A DNA stretch of 64,000 bases from Parnassius smintheus behrii. Its lineage: Eukaryota > Arthropoda > Insecta > Lepidoptera > Papilionidae. A program made the position numbers and the translations under genes. Positions 10,600-20,870 of this stretch are shown here, in pieces; positions within the stretch are counted from its first letter, which is position 1, and each line of letters starts with the position of its first letter. The notes beneath the pieces are model-generated. The model worked only from the letters and a program-made list of their open reading frames with translations. It made no database searches and was not told where the DNA came from. The stretch lies in contig JAUPFT010000005.1 of assembly GCA_036936625.1 (NCBI GenBank), positions 31,732,376 to 31,796,375 on the forward strand, read 5' to 3'.

Positions 10600-10920
10600 T
10601 TTTTTTTTATAGAATAGGGTGACAAACGAGCACACAGTCCACCTGATGGTAAGTGGTTGCTGCGGCCCATAGACATCTACATCTATCTTCCACTGCAAAT
10701 CAAAATGCAGATGCGTTGTCACCCATGAGGACTGAGATGGAATGCCTCATTTCCAGTAAAAAGGGTCTCCGGTTCTCTACACTCACCATACGAAATACAG
10801 CAGCATTAAGCTACTATTTCACGCTGGTATTCTGTGAGAGCGTGGTCCTTCCCCGGTCGAGCCGACCCATTCGTGCTACAACTATACTACTAATATAACT
10901 GCAATATGGCTCTACCACGT
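10600..10920 (-). mobile_element. Family A SINE-like element, full-length, minus strand
   Basis: This is one of the best copies of the most abundant repeat in the window. In the sense direction (minus here) it begins ACGTGGTAGAGCC. It then has a palindromic GGTCGGCTCGACC region (B-box-like but not canonical), a core with ACCGGAGACCCTTTTTACTGG, and a 3' end CATCAGGTGGACTGTGTGC...CACCCTAT with a TATAAAAA-type tail. It has no coding potential. The ORFs that cross it are repeat artefacts seen again in every copy. The 3' part resembles the CR1-like LINE end at 27986-28097. Confidence 0.8.
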
Positions 10921-10935
10921 AAATTTCAGTCCCAT

Positions 10936-11056
10936 TGTACAGAACCGGAGACCCTTTTTTACTGGAAACGAGGTATTCCATCTTAGTCCTCAGGAGTGAC
11001 TACGCATCTGCGTTTTAACGCTTAATTGAGGATAAACGTAGATGTCTATAGGGAGG
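10936..11056 (+). mobile_element. Family A SINE-like fragment, plus strand, back-to-back with previous copy
   Basis: The stretch from ACCGGAGACCC to the GTAGATGTCTATAGGG region matches the middle and late part of family A, in the orientation opposite to the copy 15 bases to the left. The two copies therefore form an imperfect inverted pair. The 3' tail is missing. Confidence 0.7.
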
Positions 11057-11075
11057 CGGTGAATGCTCATAGCAT

Positions 11076-11097
11076 ACCACGCAGCCGGCTGCGTGGT
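11076..11097. repeat. Perfect 22-bp palindrome
   Basis: The sequence around GCAGCCGGCTGC is self-complementary over 22 bases (11076-11097) with no loop. It is GC-rich and lies 3' of the minus-strand LINE remnant. It could be a hairpin in that element's 3' UTR or a footprint of recombination. Confidence 0.75.
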
Positions 11098-11186
11098 TAT
11101 GTGGAGACCTTTACCCACTAAACACCGTCTTTTAGGGACTGACTTAACGCTCTAACTAGAGATCTCTAAGCCGTATACGAACTCGA

Positions 11187-11230
11187 CCCTCCTTGGCAGA
11201 AAGGAGGGCGCAAGCGGCGAAAAGCCGCTT
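11187..11230. other. Two adjacent GC-rich hairpins in the 3' flank of the LINE at 11266-12569
   Basis: The first stem pairs 11187-11194 (CCCTCCTT) with 11201-11208. The second pairs 11212-11218 (AAGCGGC) with 11224-11230 across a GAAAA loop. On the minus strand they lie 36-79 bases after the RT stop codon and probably belong to the LINE 3' UTR. Confidence 0.6.
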
Positions 11231-11265
11231 AGAAGTGGCCTAACTAAGGCAGATTAGGGGATGTG

Positions 11266-12569
11266 TTATGTCAGTTCGGCCTGAGCCGCCAGGAGGCAGT
11301 TCAGGTCAGCCGAAAGCTTGTTGGGGGGGTCCGAGAGAGAGTTTCTCGGTCTGCGCACACTATAGCGAGTGTGGATAGGGGCTGCATAGGCAGCTGTCTC
11401 ACGAATGAGATGATTTGGGTGGGACTCTGAGGCTTTGAAAAATCTCTCAGAGAGTGATTTAAGGAACTGCTGGATTGTTGGGAGCTCTAAGTCTCGGTGT
11501 AGGTCGGCATTACGGACATAATAGGGCGAGTTAGTGGCCCTACGACAGAATAGATTTTGAACTATTTGAAGTTCATTTATAGCTTTGGGCTTAGCATGTG
11601 CGAAAATGGGGGCCGCGTAGGTCATGACTGGTCGTATGCAGACCTTATATAGGCTTCGCTTGCTGCTGTTAAGCCTACCCATGTAAAATCGTGCGGTGCG
11701 AGTAACCTTCTTGATATGGGGTTCGAAAGTGATCAAGACAAGAGGGTCGCCGTCTGTGGAAAACAAATGGCGCCTCATGCGCACGAGAATGACTCGTTCG
11801 AAAAGTTTGCCCATGGCCTTGAGGAGGCTGATGGGACGGTGATTGGAGGGGAGGTGGTGAGGTTTGCCTGGCTTGGGAATACCAATGACAGTTGCCTCTT
11901 TCCAAGAGGTGGGAAAATAGCTGAATTCGAAGCAGACGTTGAAGATTATGGCCAATAAGGCGATCACCTGCTCCGCAAAGTATTTGAGGGCTTGGTTGGA
12001 GATGCCATCCGCACCCGGTGCTTTTTTGGGCTTAAGTCCTTTGATGGTAGATGAAATCTCATCTTTGGACACAGTGATAGGGTCAGAGGTGGTAGGGGGC
12101 GAGTTCCGGCGACGGACCTCGTCCTCCACTAGTTGGATGTGTATGGGGTCAGTGGGTTGTGAGCTGAAAGAGCCTTTTCTTCGTCCTCGAAGGCAATAGA
12201 GCCGTCAGGACGAGACAGAGGGGGAGTATGCGTTATAGCGTCTATCCGGAGGGCTAGCTCTCGCTTCTGGTAGTACGCTGTGTGGGAGGGAGAGATTTTC
12301 TCCATGAGATTGCCCCTTTCGAGGTCTCTGTAATCTTGGAGGCGGTAACGGAGTTTGCGTTGAAGGCGGTGGGCCGCGAGTCTATATTCGGGAGTGGGAT
12401 AGCGTGCAGCTCTACGGGGGGCAGCTTTTTTGGCTTTTAGCAGGCTGCTAATATCTAGGGGAAGACTAGTTTTAGCAACCGGAACAACCTTTTCATTCTC
12501 TTTAAGAGAGGATGTTATAAGTGAGGTGAGATTTTCGACCGCGGTGTCTATTTTCCCCGTAATGTACAC
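11266..12569 (-). pseudogene. Jockey-type LINE ORF2 remnant with the catalytic RT core deleted
   Basis: The minus strand encodes two overlapping pieces of a Jockey-type ORF2. The upstream part (12569-12129) is the linker between endonuclease and RT (RRAARYPTPEYRLAAHRLQRK; ETISP-like block). The downstream part (12129-11266) starts with the RT N-terminus (LKPKKAPGADGISNQALK, PTSWKEATVIGIPKPGK, HRPISLLKAMGKLFE). It then jumps at about 11745 (HLFSTDGDPL|VLITFEPHI) to the post-RT region (FYMGRLNSS, VCIRPVMTYAAPIFAHA, YYVRNADLHRDL). The GFR, F-x-D-x-x-KAFD, QGSxLSP and FADD blocks are absent, so a segment of roughly 200 residues has been lost. One frameshift lies between the pieces near 12150-12165. 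The protein cannot be active. It is clearly a different family from the element at 4-9 kb. Confidence 0.85.
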
Positions 12570-12639
12570 CCTTATTCTATAAAAAATCTGAGAGACACTT
12601 CAGCAGTCTCCCATCTCGCGAGCGGTGTCTAGGGGCGGC

Positions 12640-12885
12640 GCGACATCAAAGATAGCTCAACTGAGTAAATGGTCTGAATATAACCCCCAGAGACATGACT
12701 ATATATGTACCATTTGCTGCAGAAACTATAGGTACATAATGCTCATGTGCAGTGGAGTTCTTGAAGGAACTATATCCACGAATAGTTGTCACTGCTAGTG
12801 ACAGAACAGCTGGTTCTTTTCTCCGAAACAATAGAAACGAAGCCAGTGTTCTTGGCGCTACACCGCAGTGAGTATGGCTGTATGA
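12640..12885. repeat. Diverged dispersed repeat shared with 54940-55190
   Basis: The stretch containing ATTTGCTGCAGAAACTATAGG and the following ~120 bases aligns, with many differences, to 54980-55120 (ATTTGCTGTAGAAACTATTGG). The relation is direct on the plus strand. The source element is not recognised. A decayed LINE C-terminus read on the minus strand is possible. Confidence 0.45.
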
Positions 12886-13983
12886 AGTTAGAAAGTAAAA
12901 TGAAGTATTTTTATTATTATAAAAATAGTCATTGTTTATATCTAAATTGTAGTTAAAACATTATAATTAGACTATTTTTATTTTTGATGTTTGTACTCGT
13001 TAATGATATTATGAAATATTAAGACCAACTAATTAAAATTACGTCCAGTCTCAGTGAGAATAAAATTTCAAAGTACAGTTCAAACAGTTCAAAGGACAGT
13101 ATTATTCTTAACGAGTGACTCTTAAGAGACAGAGTAGCCCAACAATACGCAGTGCAATTTAACCATTGCTTTATTGCTAAACGGACAAAACTTCGTAGAA
13201 CAAAAAAAAGAAACAAACAATAATAAAACTAACACCATGTTATTAGCTTTCTACAACTGTTTAAGTCATTATGTAGGCAACTACCTAAGTCTTTCTATAT
13301 TTTATTTACGTAGTAATATTATTTAATCGGTGCTTATGTGTTTTTAACTGCTCAGTCTTTTGGTTATGTTTTTTTAATAAATTCATTTCTAAAAGTTAAA
13401 ATTAAGTTATTTTTAAAAGTCAAAGCCTTAGTAATAAAACGTAAAATAAAGCTAATATTTAAAGGTATTTAGAAAAAATATCACTCGTCCTAGCTGTGAC
13501 AAAATGAAAAACTGTAAGATTTTCAACATTTGGTTTCTTAGCTGTAATCAATATCTAATTAATTTAATTCTGAAATTTCCATTAAAACATCTATCATATT
13601 TGTTTTCTGCCAAAGTAGCTTAATAAATCGCAAGAAATTAAGACAACTTAAACTGCCTTTGTTTCGTTACAATATTTACATAAATCGAATCACATAAAAA
13701 TAGGTATGTTTTTATATTCGTGCACTGATATATTGTGTCAAAGATAATGTAATGGTGTCGTGAATATTCCCACAACATTCACTCCCACACCCACGCCTAA
13801 ATTGTATTTAGCCATTCAAGAAACTGATAACGTAGTATTTTTTTTAAAATATAATATGATATAGTAAAATTTTAAATTTAATTATGAATTAAATTAAACA
13901 TTGGTAAAATTTTGTTAATCTTCCTAGAACATAAAGAGTTAAAGTTAAAAGTTTAAGTTATAGTATATATAGTTATATAGTTA
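12886..13983. other. AT-rich, no recognisable content
   Basis: No coding segment, repeat family or structured motif stands out. Confidence 0.5.
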
Positions 13984-14272
13984 CAGCTTACAGCCTATAT
14001 ACTTTCCATCGATGGGCACAGAACTCCGCTCATTACTGAGAGGGTTTTAGGGCAAGGAAATGTTCGCCGTGCTGCCGCAATGCGCGTTGACGAACTCCAT
14101 GGCTTCGAATAAAAATTTTCTTATTTCTCAAACGTGCAAGTTTCCTCACAATGTTTCCCTCACCGTCGAGCACGTGGTAAATCAGCACTTAAAATTGCAA
14201 TTAACAATTTCATTGGTGCTGGCCGGGGTCGAACCCGGGTCGAGCGCTTAGCTCCTGAGCAACCACGGCGCT
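13984..14272 (-). mobile_element. Family B tRNA-derived SINE, minus strand, slightly decayed
   Basis: This is the same family as 9536-9863. GCCGTGGTTGCTCAGGAGC (A-box region, with the anticodon-region sequence lost) and GGGTTCGACCCC (B box) lie at the right end. The conserved body with CACGTGCTCGACGGTGAGGG and the AGGCTGTAAGCTGTAAC end lie at the left. It is about 40 bases shorter than the best copy because part of the tRNA-like head is missing. Confidence 0.8.
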
Positions 14273-14577
14273 TACGTAAAGAGTATGTAAACGTTAATAA
14301 TCTATGTTAATACTTTTTAAAATATATATAATTAAGTACATTATATATTAATACTAGTCGTTCACTTCAAGAATGCCGTTACCTCCCGCCGCGCCCCCTC
14401 ATTCCGCGCCTCAAGCGTCGCCCTTTTAGTACCGATAGCAACGTCGAAGTGTACTTACGTCCGTTTTTTATGCTCCCGTACGTTCTCTAGTTTGTTACTG
14501 TTTTTGCTGTTGTTTTTGTTACTGTTGATTTTTTGTTTTTGTTTCTGTTGATATTCGTTAATTTGTTCTGTTACAAT

Positions 14578-14929
14578 GAGATGGGATGATGAGATGTTTC
14601 GAAAATCTTTAATTTGATATATTTAAAATGTAAAATAAAACTATAAAAAAATATTTTATTTTATCGAACACGTTATTATATCATCATCATCATCATTCAA
14701 AAATATTTTATTTCATCGAACACGTTATTATTTAACTTTATTGAAAATATGAATACTAAAAAACATAAACATGATGACTTTTTTCGTCTACGGTACCGTC
14801 AGCTGTGACGTCGTAACGGTCTACGACGGCAAACTCGAAATGAACGCGTAGTAATTATATCATTAATTTAAAAATAAATATTAATAAGCCCAACGCGCGA
14901 AGAAGAAATGAAACCATCATCCCATCTCA
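14578..14929. mobile_element. Inverted-repeat (MITE-like) element with internal direct repeat
   Basis: TGAGATGGGATGATG at 14578-14592 is perfectly complementary to 14915-14929. Inside, a 33-base AT-rich unit ending in TCGAACACGTTATTAT occurs twice in direct orientation (14647-14679 and 14699-14731, one mismatch), separated by a short (ATC)n run. There is no ORF. The real element may extend further left, since 14350-14460 is also unusually GC-rich. Superfamily unknown. Confidence 0.45.
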
Positions 14930-15597
14930 GACGACATAGGGACATGCCTTGAAGGTCTTGAGACTTTCGATACTACAGTGATATTTCTATCCGATATTAA
15001 AATAATCTAGACTAACGACGAGAAATAGCGTAACACACGGTCAGTTCAACTGATCATTCCAACTGATCAGTTCAAACTAAAACTGTTGATATTTTTTAAA
15101 ATAGTGGATTTTCGATATATCGATTAATATAAATATTTTAATGTCAGAGTTTTACATATAAGTTTTTTTATGGACCATAAGAGAATACGTTTATTACTCC
15201 AATCGTAGTTGACTGGTTACCCGACAAACGTGAATATTAGGGACAAAATATAGTAGAGGTCTATAACACTACTGTATTTTAAGGGATATCGCGGAGGATG
15301 AACAGAAGCTATTTGTGTATTAAATGTCACTGGCACAGGTCACTGGTGTTGCGTAAGGTATTTTATTCAATAAATAATCTGAAACTACATCCTGTGACAA
15401 ATAATTTGAATATAACGGCGGGTTTTCCTCTTGCATTAAGTTGAAGTATACTTTGAATGATGACATACAACACATAATTTTTAAATTATTTTATCATAAT
15501 TTCTTATTAGTCATAAATGACTCATTTAAAAATTACTAAAATTTCTTATAAATAAATAGTAGGTAATTCTGGGACCAAATTGTAATAAGTCCCTAAC
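14930..15597. other. No recognisable gene
   Basis: Mixed AT-rich sequence. No coding similarity, and no repeat related to other parts of the window was seen. Confidence 0.45.
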
Positions 15598-15849
15598 AAT
15601 ATAGTTTTAGCACGAATGGGTCGGCTCGACCGGGGAAGGACCACGCTCTCACAGAATACCAGCGTGAAATAGTAGCTTAATGCTGCTGTATTTCGTATGG
15701 TGAGTGTAGATAACCGGAGACCCTTTTTACTGGAAACGAGGCATTCCATCTTAGTCCTCACGGGTGACAACGCATCTGCATTTTGATTCAACCACTTACC
15801 ATCAGGTGGACTGTGTGCTCGTTTGTCACCCTATCCTATAAAAAAAAAT
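15598..15849 (+). mobile_element. Family A SINE-like element, plus strand, 5'-shortened
   Basis: It runs from TAGCACGAATGGGTCGG through ACCGGAGACCCTTTTTACTGG to CACCCTATCCTATAAAAAAAA, giving a clean view of the sense 3' end and its A-rich tail. It lacks the first ~45 bases of the longest copies and part of the TAGATGTCTATGGGCC segment. Confidence 0.8.
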
Positions 15850-15944
15850 ATAGCCGTATCAATTTTGTTGATTGTTTTTTTTTCATTTGTTTAGGCATTA
15901 AAACGTTTAAGTTATGAAATACATAATATATTATACTAGCTTGC

Positions 15945-16168
15945 CAGGCAGACGTTGTTCTGCCCTTTTCGACGACCCTTTGTCATGTCCTATTAAAAAT
16001 CCTTAAATTTGCAAAAAAAAAATTGTGTGAAAAAACTATCCTTTCTCTCAAGTTGGACCAAACTGCACACAGTGTGCAAATTTGAATAAAATAGGTTAAG
16101 TAGTTTAGGAGTCCATCGCGGACAAACAACGTGACACGTAAGTTAGGTATATATTATAAGATATACAT
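15945..16168. repeat. Dispersed repeat (copy 1), shared with 29000-29230
   Basis: The block GCCAGGCAGACGTTGTTCTG, a central AAACTATCC...CTCAAGTTGGACC segment and the end GTCCATCGCGGACAAACAAC recur at 29002-29220 in the same order and orientation. It is a common-looking lepidopteran repeat, probably a non-autonomous DNA element. There is no ORF and no clear terminal inverted repeat. Confidence 0.6.
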
Positions 16169-16697
16169 TATTCTCTTAATTTTTTAAAATTTACTACTTG
16201 ATATATAAGTCTTTCTGCATGAATTCACTTCACGCATTTCTTGAGATTTTCCTACACGGAGTATAAGAGGAAGAGTCCCAGCTATTTTTTCAAGGCTCAC
16301 TTTTACGCGCTTCAACCTGTCACCTGGATTTAAGAAAGTTATAGATAGAAAACTCTGTTGTCGCACATAATACAATTCGTTACAAAAGCGAACTAAATAA
16401 CAAAAAGGCATTATCTGCCACATGGATCTAGAAAAAACCCTTTTTTTCTGGGTCCATGCTCTGCCAGGTCACTTATGGTAGTGTGGTGAGATGAGTCGCA
16501 GGCGCCGCAACAGAGAAAACTAGCATATTTAAACATATTATTAAAAATGAATTTTATGATATCAATATGTTACTTTATACACATATACACTCACTATAAT
16601 TAATATATACTCACAAATACGCATATGTACACTTATATATGTTTATATATGTACATGTATAGAAAATACTAATAAAATACACATAATACTGTTATCT
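16169..16697. other. No recognisable gene
   Basis: AT-rich stretch with short TATATA/TATGTA runs near 16560-16660. The 79-residue ORF on the minus strand at 16184-16423 resembles nothing I recognise and is probably chance. Confidence 0.45.
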
Positions 16698-16998
16698 TTA
16701 TAGAATTAGGATGACAAAGCACACAATGTACCTGATGGTAAGTGGATGCTATGGCCTATAGACATCTACATCTATCCTCGTATTCGAGTAAGAATCAAAA
16801 TGCAGATGCTTTGTCGCCCCTGAGGACTAAGATGAAATACCTCGTTTCCAGTAAAAAAGGTCTCCGGTTCTCTACACAAAATATAACAACCACAGCAGCA
16901 TTGAGCTGCTATTATATGCTGTTATTCTGTGAGAGCGTGTTCCCTCTCCGGTCGAGATGACCCATTCGTTCTACAACCATAGTATAACTGTAGCGTAG
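16698..16998 (-). mobile_element. Family A SINE-like element, minus strand
   Basis: Nearly full-length copy with scattered substitutions. The tail end (TATAGAATTAGGATGACAAAG) is at the left, the core AAAAAAGGTCTCCGGTTCTC at about 16853, and the 5' end at the right. Confidence 0.75.
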
Positions 16999-17164
16999 CT
17001 TAAGTACGAGTATAAAACAGTATATTGTATATAATAGTTAGAAAATTATGATATACTATACGAATAACAAATACACGTGAAAGTTATCTATAAACCAATA
17101 ATATTAACCTATTAATTTTATATAATGTGCCTCTACCGCTCTACCTTAAGTTTGAATGAATTTA

Positions 17165-17720
17165 TTGAAGAGGCATCTTAGTCTCTCTTGGAAGTTTATT
17201 CCAAAGAGTAGGAATTACTGATATCGTAGAGGAATACGGGCGGTATTTAGATTTATGCATCATGAATCATGATATGTAGTGTTTTGTTGGTCATCTAATG
17301 ATATAAGCCCTAGCATGAAAAACGCTCTTTCAAATAAGTTGATGAAAAAGTATTGTGATAGAATACCATACAAAGTGGTTAGAAAGTGTATGTTCCGGCG
17401 AAGACGGATCTCGAGCCACTAAAGTCTTGAGCGAAATTGTGAGATATGATCAAACTTTCGCAGGTTAAAAATATAGAGGATGCACAGATAAAGTAGACAG
17501 TCGAGTTTACTAAGCAGCTCCTCAGTTATATCTGAGTAATTAGCGTAATCTAGACCGCCTGAGGGATATCTTTTTGCCAGAGCTTCAATAAATGCGCTGT
17601 GATAAAAATAAATCCGGACCTTATTAACCTGTAACGCTCGGCTAAGAACGTCAGCCAAAATTGTTCCAAGATACTTAACCTGCCTAATATATTCTAAATC
17701 GATACCGTTTAATTTGTCTG
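17165..17720 (-). pseudogene. LINE reverse transcriptase C-terminal remnant
   Basis: On the minus strand the translation reads VKYLGTILADVL at about 17640-17680. Near 17430-17470 comes IFNLRKFDHISQFRSRLK, which matches the FIFGLRKFDHIS-type block downstream of the polymerase in several insect LINEs. Then, after frame breaks, LWNKLPRETKM appears near 17180-17205 (the LWNxLP block). The order is correct. No RT catalytic motif is present and stops are frequent. The LINE clade is not determined. Confidence 0.6.
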
Positions 17721-17966
17721 CTGTCTATGAATATAACCTGTGTTTTGGCAAGGCTTAATATTAATCCATGACAGCTCGCCCACTGATGAGATGCAGCAAG
17801 AGCAAAATTCTATCTGTCCACAGATGAATTAAGTTCATTTAAAATGAAATGCTGATATAGCTGGACATTATTGCATACAGAAGATACTAGCTAAAATGTA
17901 TTAAATTTTGATAAATTAAAATATCACCAGTCATAGTCATAGCTTTGAAATATTTCATGTCCTTTT

Positions 17967-18560
17967 TAGGGTTCCGTAGTCAACTAGGAACCCTTGTAGT
18001 TTCGCCATGTCTCCCTGTCCGTCTGTCCGTCCTCGCTTAATCTCTGTGACCGTTAGCACTAGAAAGCTGAAATTTGGTACCAATATGTGTATCAATCACG
18101 CCGACAAAGTGATAAAATAAAAATTGGAAAAAAATGTTTTATTAGGGTAGCCTCCCTATATGTAAAGTGGGAAGTGTTTTTTTTTTTAATTTCAACCCTA
18201 ACGTGTGATATATTGTTGGAAAGGTATTTAAAAATGAATAAGGGTTTACTAAAATCATTTTTGATAATATCAATAATTTCGGAAATAATCGCTCCAAAAG
18301 TAAAAAACAATGTGTCCCCCCCCCTCTAACTTTTGAACCATAAGTTTAGAAAATATGAAAAAAATCTGAAAATTAGTTTTTAACTTTATAAGGACTTTCT
18401 AGGAAAATCTTTTTGAACTTGGATGGAAACAACGGTACCCACTACCGGGAGCAGTTGCAAGAGCGCGGAGCGCTGCTGGAGCGCGAACATAATGGATACC
18501 CACCTTTAAACTCATAAGTGGGAACACTTATTGTGACTGACGGTAAACTACGGAACCCTA
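17967..18560. mobile_element. Non-autonomous element bounded by a 14-bp perfect inverted repeat
   Basis: TAGGGTTCCGTAGT at 17967-17980 is the exact reverse complement of 18547-18560. The interior contains a CTGTCCGTCTGTCCGTCC run, a conserved-looking AGCTGAAATTTGGTACCAAT segment and a CCCCCCCC run near 18315. No transposase ORF is present. I recognise the overall sequence as a widespread lepidopteran repeat. Its superfamily is unclear to me. The sequence ACGCTCTTGGCCGG just to the right belongs to the usual context of this repeat, so the true end may be a few tens of bases further. Confidence 0.6.
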
Positions 18561-18685
18561 CACTGAGCGTGGCTCGACACGCTCTTGGCCGGTTTTTTTA
18601 AAAAAGCAAATGACTGAAGACTTACATCATTGTTATATGTTACAAAGTAGTTTTGTGCGTTTATCAGAAACTTTAGCGTACTGAG

Positions 18686-18745
18686 TGCGATTCCATCCAT
18701 GAGGACTGACATGTAACGTCTCGTTACCACTTAAAAGGGCCTCTG
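18686..18745 (-). repeat. Short decayed family A fragment
   Basis: CCATGAGGACTGACATG...CTCGTTACCACTTAAAAGGGCCTC resembles the middle of family A but with many differences. It is too short to be sure. Confidence 0.35.
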
Positions 18746-20100
18746 TTGTGGCTATTACTAAAAAAAGGTTACTCCAGTTTCAAATAAGAGATGCCGTCTT
18801 TTGGACAACAACAACTTTGAACGTTTATAAGAGTTTTGTGCCTGCAAAGAAAAAAATTACTATGAAACTGTATTATTACCAACATTACAAAACTATTTTA
18901 ACCGAACAAATGCGTTGCAATTCTCACCTTGGGGAGACACTGGTTTTATGTTTACGAGTCATAATAAATCAAACCATTGTTAGAAACTTGTTCATTTACA
19001 TATTTGCTTAGCGACAATGACCGTACCGACATTTAATTAATTGATTCATAAACCTTTTCACGGCGTTGAAGCAAAAACTACACATTGACCCCTAAATAAA
19101 ACAATAAAATGGAGCTCAGTGAAAGGGTTAAACATGCTCCCATTATTGAATACTTTAATGTGTGGCAATTTTGGACACAAGAAACATTTGTTATATTTTA
19201 CGCTGGCGACCCGCCCTGCCCTCGCCTGGGTTACATCTTTTAATATGACGAAGACAGAGAAGTTGTTAGAAACTCTAAGATACTTTTGGATTAATTGTAC
19301 GTTACAAATAACTGTTATTTAGTTATTTTATTAATTATATAATATAGTTTAATTATTTAAATTATCTTGTGTCCTATATTATAAAACGTATAGGGTAAGT
19401 GACATTTCAGTTATGCTAGGTATACACAGTTTAAATTTTTATTTACTATTGCTTGTTATTTTTATTAGATTCATTATTTATTGTTACTTTTTTTAATTGT
19501 AATCGTATTTGTTCCTCTATGTAAACATATGTTTCAAAATTTAATAAAAATAAAAATTAGTATTGTGTATTATTTATTTATGTTAGAGATTTCGTCAAAG
19601 ACCATTTTATTTTCGCCGATATGTCGTTATTTTTTCAAAAAAAAAAAAAAACACACACAAAGATCTTAGGATAAAATATAGCTGGTATTCACTCTAACTG
19701 TTCGTGAAATTGCATTACAATTGGTTCAGCCATTCCAAAAATTAGTTTAGACAGAAACACAGACAGAGAGGCACACAAAATTTCTGGAAATGCTTATTCA
19801 TGTGATTATGACATGCAAATAACACAGCTCAATAAATGGGAATTATTTCGATATTAAAGACAGACCTTCATTTATAAATATAGATTAACACTTAAAATAT
19901 AACATGGATAAGTGTATATATACACAAAAATATACAAAAAATGAATGTATTTTAAATCATTTATATAATAAGTATGAAAACTAAAATAACCATGTATAAT
20001 CTTCTACAACAAATACCCAGCACTTTGATTATACATATGTATATAATCAAAGACACATTCATCTCTCAGCTTTGCGTCGCCTACTCATCAAACGTCATAG
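18746..20100. other. No gene; old repeat scraps
   Basis: AT-rich. GGCGACCCGCCCTGCC at 19206 and GTTCGTGAAATTGCATTACAATTGGTTCAGCC at about 19702 resemble pieces also seen near 51930-52070, probably the same old dispersed repeat. A 14-A run at 19638-19651 is followed by CACACACA. The ORF at 18748-19011 (87 residues) shows no family resemblance. Confidence 0.4.
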
Positions 20101-20480
20101 AGCCTTGGTAGAGCCACGCTGCACCTGCAGCCGAAATGATGAAGCACGAATGGGTCGGATTGATCGTTGCAAGGGAATCTCTCAGTAGATACCAGTGTAA
20201 AATACAGCCATGTTACTTTATATTTGTGATAGCAACATAGTGCTATTGTATTTTGTATGAAGAGTGACATGAACTGGAGTGCTTTTTTACTGCAATGCAT
20301 ACGAATATAAAACGAGGTACTTATCTAATGTTATTTCTTAGAGGTGACAACCCATCTGCATTTTAAATCTTAATCCAGGATAGTTGTAGGTTTCTATTGG
20401 CTACAGCATAGAAATCTAAATCATTAAGATTTCCGTGGGCCACAGTATCTGTGTGCTATCTAGTCATCCTTAATCCTAAA
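20101..20480 (+). mobile_element. Old, diverged family A element, plus strand
   Basis: Recognisable order of family A: TGGTAGAGCCACGCTG, AGCACGAATGGGTCGG, ...TATGAAGAGTGACATGAACTGG, GGTGACAACCCATCTGCATTTT, GGCCACAGTATCTGTGTGC. There are several insertions, including a duplicated stretch near the 3' end, and it is older than most copies. Confidence 0.65.
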
Positions 20481-20583
20481 CGAGGTGCGAGGGTACTTCT
20501 GAGGTGAGGTGATACTTAAGTACTAGCAGTTATGAGGGGAAGTTTAGCAGTTTTTATGAATTATACAAAATTCGAAGGTTTTA

Positions 20584-20870
20584 GTGTCTTCATTTGAAAA
20601 GCCCCGTCCGGGCCGACAGTCGGTCGTAAACGGTCAAAGAAACCGTCAGGCGTTGTTTATGCGAATGATTCCGGTCAACGCTTTGTCTCTCGCCGCGTGG
20701 CCTTCGGACGACACCCTAATAAAAGGCGTGGCAAAAAATGCCTTAATGGCTGTTGATCCTATTTCAAAGCAATAAAATGCAACAAAATTAGCTTTTGTTA
20801 AATTAAGAACAGTAAACGTCCAAAGTCCTGACGTATTCAGGGCTCCTTCCAACGTACCGGTTTCAAAAGG
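20584..20870. other. Single-copy GC-richer island of unknown role
   Basis: About 190 bases (20590-20780) are clearly richer in GC than the flanks, with open frames of 60-68 residues on both strands. Neither translation resembles a family I know, and none has splice or start context that convinces. It could be an exon of an unrecognised gene, a conserved non-coding element or a fragment of an unfamiliar repeat. Confidence 0.3.

Noticed and set aside
10653..10898. 81-residue ORF repeated at 42044, 43117, 56612 and other places as a possible conserved small protein
   Set aside because: It follows every copy of the family A repeat, on varying strands and with frequent frame changes, and shows no sign of coding constraint.
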